This document shows, piece by piece, positions 53,520-64,000 of a DNA stretch of 64,000 bases. The first letter of the stretch is position 1, and each line of letters starts with the position of its first letter. A model generated the notes under the pieces. The model saw only the letters and a list, made by a program, of their open reading frames with translations, searched no databases and had not been told where the DNA came from. The position numbers were made by a program, and so were the translations under genes. This stretch comes from Serratia fonticola (lineage in GTDB: Bacteria > Pseudomonadota > Gammaproteobacteria > Enterobacterales > Enterobacteriaceae): assembly GCF_006715025.1 (NCBI RefSeq), contig NZ_VFMK01000001.1:3782001-3846000 (forward strand), read 5' to 3'.

Positions 53520-54566
53520 TCAATACTGATTGAACATAGCCTGGATCTGTTTGGCATCTTTGGTTTGTGTTAATGCCAGTTGCAATAGAATTCTCGCTTT
53601 CTGCGGATTCAACGTACCCGAGGCGACAAAACCAAATTTAGCGTCATCTATTTCTGCATCTTCGGTGGTAGAACCGGTAGGAACGCGGGAAGAACGTACG
53701 ACAGCAACCCCGTTATGCGCCGCCGTAGCCAACGTGTCAAACACGGTTTTATACAGGTTGCCGTTACCCACCCCGGCACTGACAATCCCTTGATAACCTT
53801 CAGCGATCAACGCCTTGGCTGGCGCATCGGATGCATTGGCATAGTTATAAATAATGCCGACCTTAGGCAAGGTTGTCATTTGGCTCACGTCAAAAGGGGT
53901 TTCTGTCGTGTGTTTGCGCTGTGGCGAACGTTGATAGTCGACTTTACCGTTGTGAATATACCCGAGCGGACCAAAGTTGGGCGACTGGAAGGTCTGCACG
54001 CCGGTGGTATTGGTTTTGGTCACGTCGCGGCCATCCAGCACCACGTCATTCATGGCCACCAGCACACCACGCTTAGCCGATTGCGGATCGGCGGCCGTCA
54101 CTACCGCATTGTAGAGATTGAACGGGCCATCAGCACTCATGGCGGTCGCAGGGCGCATCGCCCCCACAATCACCACTGGCTTATCACACTTGACGGTGAG
54201 ATCCAGGAAATAGGCCGTTTCCTCCAGCGTATCGGTGCCATGGGTGATGACAAATCCATCGGTTTTGGCGCAGTCCGCATTAATCTTTTTCGCCAGCTTG
54301 AGCCAGACGTCATCATTCATATCCTGAGAGCCGATATTCACCACCTGCTCACCCTGAACATTGGCCACATTTTTCATCTCTGGTACGGCATTGACCAGCG
54401 CCTCAACCCCCAGTTTTCCTGCTGTATAATTGGATTGAGTCGCCGACTCCCCCCCTCCGGCAATAGTGCCACCGGTGGCCAGTAAAGTGATATTCGGTAA
54501 CGCCAGTACCGAGCCGCTAGCCCCTGCCAGCAGTAGTGCCAATACGCTAAGTTTCACTGATTTCAT
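53520..54566 (-). CDS. ansB: periplasmic L-asparaginase II
   Basis: This high-affinity asparaginase hydrolyses asparagine to aspartate and ammonia in the periplasm. It has 348 residues, equal to E. coli AnsB. The signal peptide (about 22 residues) ends SVLA before LPNITLLATGGTIAGGG, which carries the first catalytic Thr. Tyr follows in SNYTAGKLG, the second Thr and Asp are in THGTDTLEETA, and Lys is in DVTKTNTTGVQTFQS. It is encoded on the minus strand between serC and ycaO; in E. coli ansB is elsewhere. Confidence 0.97.
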   Translation of the reverse strand: MKSVKLSVLALLLAGASGSVLALPNITLLATGGTIAGGGESATQSNYTAGKLGVEALVNAVPEMKNVANVQGEQVVNIGSQDMNDDVWLKLAKKINADCAKTDGFVITHGTDTLEETAYFLDLTVKCDKPVVIVGAMRPATAMSADGPFNLYNAVVTAADPQSAKRGVLVAMNDVVLDGRDVTKTNTTGVQTFQSPNFGPLGYIHNGKVDYQRSPQRKHTTETPFDVSQMTTLPKVGIIYNYANASDAPAKALIAEGYQGIVSAGVGNGNLYKTVFDTLATAAHNGVAVVRSSRVPTGSTTEDAEIDDAKFGFVASGTLNPQKARILLQLALTQTKDAKQIQAMFNQY

Positions 54567-54596
54567 TACGTTTCTCCACGATTGTTAACCCGCTGA

Positions 54597-54638
54597 ATTA
54601 TGGCCTATATCCCTAAAATTACTGTGACATCTGATCGG
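54597..54638 (-). promoter_or_regulatory. ansB promoter with CRP/FNR-type half site
   Basis: A minus-strand -10 CATAAT (54602-54597) predicts a start near 54590. TGTGACATCTGATCGG (54623-54638), a perfect CRP half site with a poor second half, is centred about 40 bp upstream, the class II position. E. coli ansB is activated by CRP and FNR from sites including one at -41.5. Confidence 0.4.
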
Positions 54639-54715
54639 CTTTAGGAATACGTGGAGCTTGAAGTGAAAACCCCGTATCATTGCGCGTTTTTAGTACGCTC
54701 AATTAAGTGAAGACA

Positions 54716-56479
54716 ATGACGCAAACTTTTATTCCTGGCAAAGACGCTGCGCTGGAAGACTCTATTGCCCGCTTTCAGCAGAAATTAACCGATCTGGGTT
54801 TCAACATCGAAGAAGCCTCCTGGTTGAATCCGGTTCCCCATGTCTGGTCAGTGCATATCCGCGATCGCGATTGCCCACTGTGCTTCACCAATGGTAAAGG
54901 CGCCAGCAAAAAGGCCGCGCTGGCCTCTGCATTGGGCGAATATTTCGAGCGCCTGTCCACCAACTATTTCTTCGCCGATTTCTATTTGGGCAAACAGATT
55001 GCAGAAGGCGACTTCGTGCACTATCCAAATGAGAAATGGTTCCCCATCCCGGCAGACAATTCACTGCCAGAGGGGATCCTGGATGAGCGCCTGCACGCGT
55101 TCTACGATCCAGAGCAAGAACTGAATGCCAGCGATCTGATCGATCTCCAATCTGGCAATAGCGATCGCGGCATCTGCGCCCTGCCATTCTCCCGACAATC
55201 GGATCTGCAGACCGTGTATATCCCGATGAATATCATTGGCAACCTGTATGTGTCGAACGGCATGTCTGCCGGAAATACGGCCAACGAAGCCCGGGTTCAA
55301 GGCCTTTCCGAAGTGTTCGAGCGTTATGTGAAGAATCGCATTATCGCTGAATCCATTAGCCTGCCGGAAATCCCGAGCGACGTGCTGAACCGCTATCCTG
55401 GCGTGGTTGAAGCTATCACCAAACTGGAAGCCGAAGGTTTCCCAATCCTCTCTTATGATGCCTCGCTGGGTGGCAACTACCCGGTGATCTGCGTGGTGTT
55501 ATTCAACCCAGCCAACGGGACCTGTTTTGCCTCCTTCGGCGCTCATCCTGATTTTGGTGTCGCTTTGGAGCGTACCGTTACCGAATTGCTGCAAGGCCGC
55601 AGCTTAAAAGATCTTGATGTGTTTACCGCGCCGACCTTCGATGACGAAGAAGTGGCCGAGCATGCCAACCTGGAAACCCACTTTATCGACTCCAGCGGCC
55701 TGATCTCCTGGGATATGTTCAAGCAGGACGCCGATTACCCGTTTGTGGACTGGAGTTTCAGCGGCAGCACGCAGGAAGAGTTTACGACGTTGATGAGCAT
55801 CTTCGATAAAGAAGGTGCTGAAGTGTACATCGCCGATTACGAGCACCTGGATGTTTACGCCTGCCGCATCATTGTGCCTGGCATGTCCGACATTTATCCT
55901 GCTGAGGATCTGCTGTTGGCCAATAACAGCATGGGCGCACACCTGCGCGAAACCTTGTTGCAGCTACCTGATAGCGAATGGGAACCAGAAGAATACCTGG
56001 CGCTGATCCAACAGTTGGATGATGAAGGTCTGGACGACTTCACCCGCGTTCGTGAACTGCTGGGTATCGCTTCCGGAAAAGACAATGCCTGGTATACATT
56101 GCGTGTGGGAGAACTGAAGTCCATGCTGGCACTGGCGGGTGGCGATCTGGAGCAAGCCTTGATCTGGGCCGAATGGACTCAGGAGTTCAACGCCTCAATC
56201 TTCACGCCTGAACGCAGCAACTATTATCGTTGTCTGCAAACGCTGCTGTTGCTGGCATTGGAACCCGAGCGCGATCCTGCACAGTATTATACCGCCTTCG
56301 TCAAGATGTACGGCCAGGATGCCGTTGATGCCGCCTCTGCGGCAATCAGTGGTGAAGAGCGTTTTAATGGCCTGTTTGCCGTCGACAGTGAATTAAAAGC
56401 ATTACCGGCTCACCAGGCGCTGCTGGCCGCTTACGAAAAGTTGCAAAAAGCCAAACGCCGTCACTGGGCTAAGGCATAA
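54716..56479 (+). CDS. ycaO: YcaO, YcaO-domain protein linked to S12 methylthiolation
   Basis: This founder of the YcaO superfamily (ATP-dependent backbone cyclodehydratases) assists RimO in beta-methylthiolation of ribosomal protein S12 Asp in E. coli. From ATG 54716 it has 587 residues (E. coli 586); a GTG nine bases upstream is in frame but unsupported. The ATP-binding YcaO core (about 60-400) has GKGASKKAALASALGEYFER and EARVQGLSEVFERYVKNR; a TPR-like C-terminal domain follows. The Pro-rich tail of azole-forming members is absent. It lies upstream of focA as in E. coli. Confidence 0.96.
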   Translation: MTQTFIPGKDAALEDSIARFQQKLTDLGFNIEEASWLNPVPHVWSVHIRDRDCPLCFTNGKGASKKAALASALGEYFERLSTNYFFADFYLGKQIAEGDFVHYPNEKWFPIPADNSLPEGILDERLHAFYDPEQELNASDLIDLQSGNSDRGICALPFSRQSDLQTVYIPMNIIGNLYVSNGMSAGNTANEARVQGLSEVFERYVKNRIIAESISLPEIPSDVLNRYPGVVEAITKLEAEGFPILSYDASLGGNYPVICVVLFNPANGTCFASFGAHPDFGVALERTVTELLQGRSLKDLDVFTAPTFDDEEVAEHANLETHFIDSSGLISWDMFKQDADYPFVDWSFSGSTQEEFTTLMSIFDKEGAEVYIADYEHLDVYACRIIVPGMSDIYPAEDLLLANNSMGAHLRETLLQLPDSEWEPEEYLALIQQLDDEGLDDFTRVRELLGIASGKDNAWYTLRVGELKSMLALAGGDLEQALIWAEWTQEFNASIFTPERSNYYRCLQTLLLLALEPERDPAQYYTAFVKMYGQDAVDAASAAISGEERFNGLFAVDSELKALPAHQALLAAYEKLQKAKRRHWAKA

Positions 56480-56490
56480 GCTCGATGGAT

Positions 56491-56520
56491 ACGCCGGTAG
56501 CTGTTGCCGGCGTTATTCTT
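56491..56520 (+). terminator. ycaO terminator
   Basis: ACGCCGG (56491-56497) pairs with CCGGCGT (56507-56513), then TTATTCTT, just past the ycaO stop. Confidence 0.75.
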
Positions 56521-56927
56521 AAACAAATAGCGCGCTACCAGCCATTTTTTGATCAAAAATACGGCTGAATAAGTAAGCGTATTTTTTATTACATAAGTAC
56601 TTATTCACAACCCAGGCAATTAAATCGCCAGTTGTTGCAGATCGGTAAAATATTAATTAATCATCGATGACTTTTATTAGGTAAAAAGCGACAATAAATA
56701 CAAAAATTTAACCCATCCCGGGGCTGACACGACTCTCTTTTCAAAATTATTTGCAAACATTAAAAAATATTTTTTCAATAAAAATCAAATAATTAACCTC
56801 AAATACCTCATTGATTTTATGGCTTTTAGCCGTTTTACTTCTGCGCGTTATGATCCAAGTCAATTTTTACCCTATACTGCTTTGCTAGTATCTCAATGCG
56901 TTGTTTTAACCCTTAAGAGAGAGTTGT
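56521..56927 (+). promoter_or_regulatory. focA-pfl regulatory region with FNR-type promoter
   Basis: This is a very AT-rich region without ORFs. Nearest focA, ATGAT-CCAA-GTCAA (56850-56863) matches the FNR consensus TTGAT-N4-ATCAA at 8 of 10 bases. An extended -10 TGCTAGTAT (hexamer 56886-56891) predicts a start near 56898, placing the FNR site at about -41.5, the class II activation position known at E. coli focA-pfl. A second -10-like TATACT (56873-56878) lies upstream. AT-rich tracts such as ATTAATTAATCATC (near 56650) could be ArcA sites, unproven. Confidence 0.6.
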
Positions 56928-57788
56928 GTGAGAGCTGACAACCCCTTCGATATGCTGTTACCTGCCGCGATGGCGAAAGTTGCCGAAGACGCGGGGGTAT
57001 ATAAAGCCACCAAGCATCCGCTGAAAACCTTTTATTTGGCGATCACGGCTGGTGTATTCATCTCTATCGCTTTTGTTTTCTATATCACCGCAACCACTGG
57101 CACCGCTGCCGTTCCTTTTGGTTTGGCCAAACTGGTGGGGGGTATCTGCTTCTCCATGGGTTTAATGCTGGTTGTCGTCTGTGGAGCAGACCTGTTTACC
57201 TCCACCGTTCTTACCGTGATAGCCAAAGCCAGTGGCCGTATTACCTGGAGTCAACTAGCGACCAACTGGTTAAACGTCTATATTGGTAACCTGTTTGGTG
57301 CTCTGTTCTTTGTCGCTCTGATCTGGTTCTCCGGCCAATATATGGCAGCTAACGGCTTGTGGGGCCTGAACGTTTTACAAACTGCCGATCACAAGCTGCA
57401 TCACACCTTCATTGAGGCTGTCTGTCTCGGCATTCTGGCTAACCTGATGGTCTGCCTGGCCGTATGGATGAGTTACTCCGGCCGTAGCCTGATGGACAAG
57501 ATGTTCGCCATGATCCTGCCGGTGGCCATGTTTGTTGCCAGTGGTTTTGAGCACAGTATCGCCAACATGTTTATGATCCCTATGGGTATAGTGGTTAAAC
57601 ACTTTGCCACGCCAGAGTTTTGGCAAGCCGTAGGGGCAACACCTGAGCAATTTGCTCATCTGACAGTAAGCAACTTTGTTATCGACAACCTGATCCCCGT
57701 CACCTTGGGTAACATCATTGGTGGTGGTCTGCTGGTTGGGTTGACTTACTGGGTAATTTATCTGCGTGGTGGCGAACAGAAGCATTAA
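56928..57788 (+). CDS. focA: FocA, formate channel
   Basis: This pentameric inner-membrane channel exports or imports formate made by pyruvate formate-lyase. It has 286 residues (E. coli 285), with six membrane segments in the aquaporin-like FNT fold. The pore segments CGADLFTSTVLT and GFEHSIANMFMIP carry the Thr and gating His region of the family. It starts with GTG 56928 behind AAGAGAGAG, as the E. coli gene also starts with GTG. It is 60 bp ahead of pflB, whose activation loop partner PflA follows. Confidence 0.97.
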   Translation: MRADNPFDMLLPAAMAKVAEDAGVYKATKHPLKTFYLAITAGVFISIAFVFYITATTGTAAVPFGLAKLVGGICFSMGLMLVVVCGADLFTSTVLTVIAKASGRITWSQLATNWLNVYIGNLFGALFFVALIWFSGQYMAANGLWGLNVLQTADHKLHHTFIEAVCLGILANLMVCLAVWMSYSGRSLMDKMFAMILPVAMFVASGFEHSIANMFMIPMGIVVKHFATPEFWQAVGATPEQFAHLTVSNFVIDNLIPVTLGNIIGGGLLVGLTYWVIYLRGGEQKH

Positions 57789-57848
57789 TCTGTTAGCTGG
57801 CACGGCGCCGGGTTTACAAAGAAATCCATATTAGAAGGTAGGTGTACA

Positions 57849-60131
<2,283 letters not shown>

Positions 60132-60143
60132 TCACTGCTTCAC

Positions 60144-60206
60144 TGGGGCGGCTAACACCGCCCCAAGGAAGAAAATAGACCAGGCCGGATATTCCGGCCT
60201 TTTTAA
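60144..60206 (+). terminator. double hairpin after pflB
   Basis: First stem TGGGGCGG (60144-60151)/CCGCCCCA (60158-60165) lacks a T-run. Second stem AGGCCGG (60182-60188)/CCGGCCT (60194-60200) is followed by TTTT, an intrinsic terminator. Together they should cut read-through into pflA and stabilise the pflB message. Confidence 0.85.
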
Positions 60207-60459
60207 TAAATAAGACCTGACTCTGAAATACGAGTCTGCTTTGCCGGATAGCGCTATCCCACAGTAATGCCCGTAGCCCGAACAACGCTGAGGCTTGCCA
60301 TGACAAAGGGGGTTATAATGAATGGATATCCGGCAAAACAGTTATCTGGTCAGCAGGGGTCGTTTCACTCGGTGGCGGGTTTGCCCCGTTGCCGCATCGC
60401 TGATACCTGCCAGCCTAATGTAGACTGCGTTTGACAGTCATAATGGAGAAAACCCCGCA
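60207..60459 (+). promoter_or_regulatory. pflA promoter region
   Basis: The gap between the pflB terminator and pflA contains a consensus -10, TATAAT (60314-60319), but no well-spaced -35 (TTGCCA is only 13 bp away). This fits the separate, constitutive pflA promoter expected from E. coli. A purine-rich ribosome site TGGAGAA precedes the ATG. Confidence 0.45.
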
Positions 60460-61200
60460 ATGTCCGTAAAAGGTCGCATCCACTCTTTCGAATCCTGTGG
60501 CACCGTTGATGGCCCAGGTATCCGCTTTATTGTTTTCTTCCAGGGTTGCCTGATGCGCTGCCTCTATTGCCACAACCGCGATACCTGGGACACGCACGGT
60601 GGCAAAGAAGTCACCGTTGAAGAACTGATGACGGACACCGTGGCTTATCGCCACTTTATGAATGCATCCGGTGGCGGTGTGACGGCATCAGGTGGCGAGG
60701 CGATCCTACAGGCTGAATTTGTCCGTGACTGGTTCCGCGCCTGCCACAAGGAAGGGATCAGTACCTGTCTGGATACCAACGGCTTTGTTCGCCGCTATGA
60801 TCCCGTTATCGACGAGCTACTTGATACCACCGATCTGGTGATGCTCGACCTGAAGCAGATGAATGATGATATTCACCAGAATCTGGTTGGCGTATCCAAC
60901 CACCGTACACTGGAATTTGCCCGGTACCTGGCAAAACGCAATCAGCGCACCTGGATCCGTTATGTGGTGGTGCCGGGTTGGTCAGATGATGATAAATCGG
61001 CGCACATGCTCGGTGAGTTCACCAAAGACATGACCAATATCGAAAAGATCGAGCTGCTGCCTTACCATGAGCTGGGTAAGCACAAATGGGTAGCGATGGG
61101 AGAAGAGTACAAGCTGGATGGAGTTCATCCGCCAAAAGCCGATACCATGGACCGCGTCAAAGGGATCCTTGAAAGCTACGGCCACAAAGTGATCTATTAA
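60460..61200 (+). CDS. pflA: PflA, pyruvate formate-lyase activating enzyme
   Basis: This radical SAM enzyme generates the glycyl radical on PflB. It has 246 residues, equal to E. coli. The 4Fe-4S motif CLMRCLYCHN (CxxxCxxC) is near residue 30, and the SAM-binding GGGVTASGGEA segment follows. It is cytoplasmic, with its own promoter, and is terminated by a perfect hairpin. ycaM, ycaN and ycaK, which follow in E. coli, are missing. Confidence 0.99.
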   Translation: MSVKGRIHSFESCGTVDGPGIRFIVFFQGCLMRCLYCHNRDTWDTHGGKEVTVEELMTDTVAYRHFMNASGGGVTASGGEAILQAEFVRDWFRACHKEGISTCLDTNGFVRRYDPVIDELLDTTDLVMLDLKQMNDDIHQNLVGVSNHRTLEFARYLAKRNQRTWIRYVVVPGWSDDDKSAHMLGEFTKDMTNIEKIELLPYHELGKHKWVAMGEEYKLDGVHPPKADTMDRVKGILESYGHKVIY

Positions 61201-61223
61201 GCTATCCATTGGCTTGCTCTAAA

Positions 61224-61257
61224 AACCCGGCAAATATTATCTGCCGGGTTTTGTTTT
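61224..61257. terminator. pflA terminator, bidirectional with ycaD
   Basis: CCCGGCA (61226-61232) pairs with TGCCGGG (61242-61248), with A-run before and TTTTGTTTTT after. It is shared by convergent pflA and ycaD. Confidence 0.9.
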
Positions 61258-62403
61258 TCAGGCCGCCGCCAAAGGTGTGTGATGATGGTCGGGTTTTCTC
61301 AGCAACATCACCAGATAAATCAACGCCACAACGGCGATCATCACAAACAGCAAGCGGTCAGAGTAACTTTGCATGAGCATGGAAGTCATCGACGGACCCA
61401 ACAGGCTGCCGATGGTGTAGCTCATCAACAGCGTCTGATTCATCGCCACCAGCTCATGTGGTAGCACTTTCTCACAGGCCCAGGACATCGCCACCGGGTA
61501 TAGCGTAAAACCGGCACAGCCCAGAATAAACAGCGCTGGTGCCATCGCGTAATTACCCAGCATGGCAATACTGGCAAGGATCACCACAAACACCTGTATC
61601 CGCAACACCAGCAGACGGCCATAACGGTCAGCCATGCGCCCGATCGGCCACTGGCCGACAATGCCCGCGCTGACCAACAGTGCCATCCAGTAACCCACAT
61701 TGGCATCACTCATCCCCTGGTGGGCCAAATAGAGCGGCATCAAGCCATACAGCGAGCCCAATACAATGCCTGAGATAATGCAGCCATTAATCCCCAACCT
61801 TGCTCCGCGGCGTTTGAACATGAGCCAAACGGAGGCCTGTTGCGGCTCGTCATCCTGGCGGTTCACTCGCGCAAACAGCATAGGCAACATCGCCGCCATC
61901 ACAATAGCGGTCACCCAGGGCACTACGTCCAGCAGTTCAGTCGATACCATACCCAGTAACAGTTGTCCTGAAACGGTTCCCAGATAATAGACCATCATAT
62001 AAGCCGCGAGCAGTTGTCCACGATTACTCAGATTACCGCTGCGTAGCAGCGCGCTTTCGACAATCACCCAGATCCATGCGCACCCTACCCCGGCCAGGAA
62101 GCGCCAAGCGATCCAACTCCAGAAATCCAGAGACAGCACCATCCCCACCGTGGCCAGCGCAAACACCAGGCAGGCGAGATGATAGCTGCGGGTAAAGCCA
62201 ATACGTTTGATCAGTTTACCTGCCACCAGTGTTCCCAACAGGTTACCGGTAAAATAAGAGGAACTGACGACACCAATTTGCCAGGTCGGCAATTGCGCAT
62301 GAGTTAACCAAAGAGGAACCAGGGTATTCAATACGGCAATAGAAACCGTAAGCAGCAACAAGCCACAGAGCAACAGAAGCACTGGGCGGGAATATGCGGA
62401 CAT
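61258..62403 (-). CDS. ycaD: YcaD, MFS transporter
   Basis: This is a 12-segment major facilitator of unknown substrate, 381 residues from ATG 62403 (E. coli 382). MMVYYLGTVSGQLLLG and NGCIISGIVLGSLYGLMPLYL match YcaD. An in-frame GTG at 62424 would add seven residues but the conserved start is MSAYSRPV. It has its own likely promoter and is convergent with pflA. Confidence 0.93.
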   Translation of the reverse strand: MSAYSRPVLLLLCGLLLLTVSIAVLNTLVPLWLTHAQLPTWQIGVVSSSYFTGNLLGTLVAGKLIKRIGFTRSYHLACLVFALATVGMVLSLDFWSWIAWRFLAGVGCAWIWVIVESALLRSGNLSNRGQLLAAYMMVYYLGTVSGQLLLGMVSTELLDVVPWVTAIVMAAMLPMLFARVNRQDDEPQQASVWLMFKRRGARLGINGCIISGIVLGSLYGLMPLYLAHQGMSDANVGYWMALLVSAGIVGQWPIGRMADRYGRLLVLRIQVFVVILASIAMLGNYAMAPALFILGCAGFTLYPVAMSWACEKVLPHELVAMNQTLLMSYTIGSLLGPSMTSMLMQSYSDRLLFVMIAVVALIYLVMLLRKPDHHHTPLAAA

Positions 62404-62439
62404 AGTGAAATTGAAACCGAACACACAGAGAGTGCGCGC

Positions 62440-62467
62440 ATCATGCCACTGGCGATAAAAAAGTCAA
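62440..62467 (-). promoter_or_regulatory. candidate sigma70 promoter of ycaD
   Basis: On the minus strand TTGACT (62467-62462), a 16-bp spacer, CATGAT (62445-62440), about 37 bp before the ycaD start. Confidence 0.5.
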
Positions 62468-62523
62468 TCGACGCTTAACGGGCGATCGCACAATATGTTT
62501 AGTTTTGTTTCAACAGAAGGAGA

Positions 62524-63084
62524 TTAAAGCTGTTCGGGCAATGATTTTTCACCGGAGAGAACCAGCGTAATGTGCCCATGAAAACAAGACAACTTGCATA
62601 ATCCACAACCGTTACACAATTGATCATCGCACTGTAATTGCTGAACGCCGCTATCAGAGGGCTGAAAAGCCAATGCCTGTTGGGGACAATTGAGAGTACA
62701 CATACGGCAGCTATCCTGACGCCCCAGACAACTCAGGCTGATCTGTGGGCGCAGTAGCGTATCGCAAGGCATTTTGTCACGCAGCGCTCCGGTTTGGCAG
62801 GCTGCGGTACATTTCTGACAGGCATCGCATTCGGTGAAATCGATACTCAATACAGCCTTGTCTTGTTCGATACTCAATAAGCCATAGGGGCAACTGCGCA
62901 CGCAGTCACCACAACCATTACATAACGCACTGAATAACGCTTCCGGCAGAGCCTGAGGCGGGCGAGCCACCGCTGGCATCACCGGCTCATCCTGTACCGT
63001 CATGGTTCTGCCACGCTCAAACCAACCGGTCAGCAATCTGCGCCGGCTGTTGCCCTGCGGAGTAAGCTGCCGATCGCTTTTCAT
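62524..63084 (-). CDS. napF: NapF-like ferredoxin-type protein
   Basis: This protein has four Cys clusters of the 4Fe-4S kind: CNGCGDCVRSC, CDACQKCTAAC, CLGRQDSCRMCTLNC and CNGCGLCKLSC, 186 residues (E. coli NapF about 164). The N-terminal SRRRLLTGW resembles the NapF start. NapF proteins act in the cytoplasm and help mature molybdoenzymes; here the partner is probably the DMSO reductase rather than Nap. Its ATG shares a base with the dmsD stop (TGATG). The symbol marks family; a dms-specific paralogue is likely. Confidence 0.8.
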   Translation of the reverse strand: MKSDRQLTPQGNSRRRLLTGWFERGRTMTVQDEPVMPAVARPPQALPEALFSALCNGCGDCVRSCPYGLLSIEQDKAVLSIDFTECDACQKCTAACQTGALRDKMPCDTLLRPQISLSCLGRQDSCRMCTLNCPQQALAFQPSDSGVQQLQCDDQLCNGCGLCKLSCFHGHITLVLSGEKSLPEQL

Positions 63085-63692
63085 CAGAAAAACAGCTCTA
63101 ACTTAGCCACCGGCACCGGGCAATCTGCCGCCCAACCGGCCAAAGTAGCTTGCGCTAACTGGGCGATCCCTTGATAGAACGGATGCCCGGCATGTTGCTC
63201 TAACAGCGCCAGATAACGCGGAGCCCAAGGCAGTAAATGTTGCGCAATCAAGCTCGAAACCATCTGGTCCTGGTGCTCTTCCGCCAACCAGGCGGCCATC
63301 ATCAGTACGGTGCCGATATGATCTTCCGGTTCATTTTGCTCGCGCTGGGCTTCGATACCATTCACCCGCAGCCATTGGCGCAAACGGAGTGTCGAGTCAC
63401 CAAACAGCACACTCTCTTTATCCAGGTAGACCGAACCCCAAGGTGGTGCAGGCAATGCATAAGGCCCAACAAACAAGCGCTGATAAGCCTCTTCCAGTGT
63501 TTCTGGCTGATTCCCCGTCAGGCCCTCGGCAATCAATGCTGCCGCCGGCTCCGCACCTTCATAAGGCCACTCGGACAGCCACTGAGAATCGGCCAGAGAG
63601 GCCAATAATGGCTGGCATTCTTTACTTGTTGGTGGGGCATACAACAAAACTCCCAGCACTCGGCCAGTTAACGCGATTTTTTCGAGCATCAT
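63084..63692 (-). CDS. dmsD: DmsD, TorD-family chaperone
   Basis: This cytoplasmic chaperone binds the twin-arginine signal of DmsA before export. It has 202 residues from ATG 63692 (E. coli 204). The LFVGPYALPAPPWGSVYLDKESVLFGD block and QNEPEDHIGTVLMMAAWL are typical of the family and form the signal-peptide pocket. A TTG at 63710 would add six residues. It follows dmsC by 48 bp and overlaps the NapF-like gene, all on one strand. Confidence 0.92.
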   Translation of the reverse strand: MMLEKIALTGRVLGVLLYAPPTSKECQPLLASLADSQWLSEWPYEGAEPAAALIAEGLTGNQPETLEEAYQRLFVGPYALPAPPWGSVYLDKESVLFGDSTLRLRQWLRVNGIEAQREQNEPEDHIGTVLMMAAWLAEEHQDQMVSSLIAQHLLPWAPRYLALLEQHAGHPFYQGIAQLAQATLAGWAADCPVPVAKLELFF

Positions 63693-63740
63693 AACTTTGG
63701 GCTTCTCCAAGGGCGCAGCAAGCTGCGCCCAGATTAAACA

Positions 63741-64000
63741 TTAGCCGGCAACGGCCATGCCAACGGTCATATGCAGGCCGTAGAATACACCACGGCCAAT
63801 CAACTCACCGGCAAAGACTAACACAAAGCCCAAGGTCAGCCCCATTACACCCGTATTACTACGGCGCAATTGAGGACAAATCCAGCATCCCAGGCCAAGA
63901 ACCAGCAAGACCAACCGCCATACCATCAATTGGCCATATTCTGGGATCAGGGCCGAAGCCTGTTGCACCGAACTACCGATCGTCGCCAACTCACTCCCTT
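63741..64000 (-). CDS. dmsC: DmsC, DMSO reductase membrane anchor, C-terminal part
   Basis: The frame is open from the window edge to TAA 63743-63741 and matches the last about 86 residues of DmsC: GSELATIGSSVQQASA at the edge, the membrane segment VWRLVLLVLGLGCWICPQL, and the conserved end GELIGRGVFYGLHMTVGMAV. DmsC anchors DmsAB to the inner membrane and receives electrons from menaquinol. About 200 N-terminal residues lie outside, with dmsA and dmsB expected beyond. Confidence 0.93.
   Translation of the reverse strand, partial: GSELATIGSSVQQASALIPEYGQLMVWRLVLLVLGLGCWICPQLRRSNTGVMGLTLGFVLVFAGELIGRGVFYGLHMTVGMAVAG

Noticed and set aside
53715..54485. 256-codon open frame opposite ansB
   Set aside because: Antisense shadow; the ansB frame has all catalytic motifs.

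Overview
The window is a stretch of enterobacterial core chromosome. Almost every long gene matches an Escherichia coli K-12 gene of the pqiA-pyrD-ssu-pepN-ompF-mukFEB-kdsB-msbA-rpsA-aroA-serC-pfl-dms region in the same order. Residue divergence from E. coli is moderate, and the small deviations (a diguanylate cyclase after pepN, hglS and two cold-shock genes beside lpxK, ansB after serC, a NapF-like gene in the dms operon) fit Yersiniaceae, most likely Serratia. This is judged from remembered protein sequences, not from a search. No tRNA, rRNA, CRISPR array, complete insertion sequence or intact prophage was seen.

Layout. 1-8.2 kb: rlmL-uup-pqiA operon (minus; pqiA is cut by the window edge), ycbX (plus), zapC and pyrD (minus). 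8.4-12.9 kb: complete alkanesulfonate operon ssuEADCB (plus) with a tiny ORF and a terminator behind it. 12.9-23.5 kb: pepN (minus), an inserted membrane diguanylate cyclase, pncB, asnS, ompF and aspC (all plus). 23.5-27 kb: ycbL, mepK and ldtD (minus; the last two act on peptidoglycan cross-links). 27-34.3 kb: cmoM-mukF-mukE-mukB, one translationally coupled operon (minus). 34.4-39.1 kb: elyC (plus), ycbJ, ycaR-kdsB, a repeat-rich gap and ycaQ (minus). 39.1-42 kb: a non-E. coli block with two cold-shock genes, a decayed small ORF and hglS. 42-53.1 kb: comEC-like ycaI, msbA-lpxK, cmk, rpsA, ihfB and serC-aroA (all minus). 53.2-56.5 kb: a palindromic repeat, ansB (minus) and ycaO (plus). 56.5-61.3 kb: the anaerobic focA-pflB-pflA block behind an FNR-type promoter. 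61.3-64 kb: ycaD and the tail of a dms operon (dmsC, dmsD, napF-like), all minus.

How the genes work together. Envelope building is the main theme: kdsB, lpxK and msbA make and flip lipid A-core; ldtD, mepK and elyC shape murein; ompF, pqiA and zapC serve the outer membrane, lipid transport and division. Fermentation and anaerobic respiration cluster at the right end (ycaO, focA, pflB, pflA, dmsCD). Pyrimidine genes pyrD and cmk share an identical promoter-start motif that suggests a common nucleotide-sensing start-site mechanism.

The most unusual structure is at 37.3-37.9 kb. There a perfect CRP box lies over the start of a predicted promoter for a 17-residue peptide. Beside it is a roughly 400-bp element with inverted ends, built from two 181-bp copies, whose end supplies the stop codon and last residues of ycaQ. 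No clearly undescribed multi-gene system was found.
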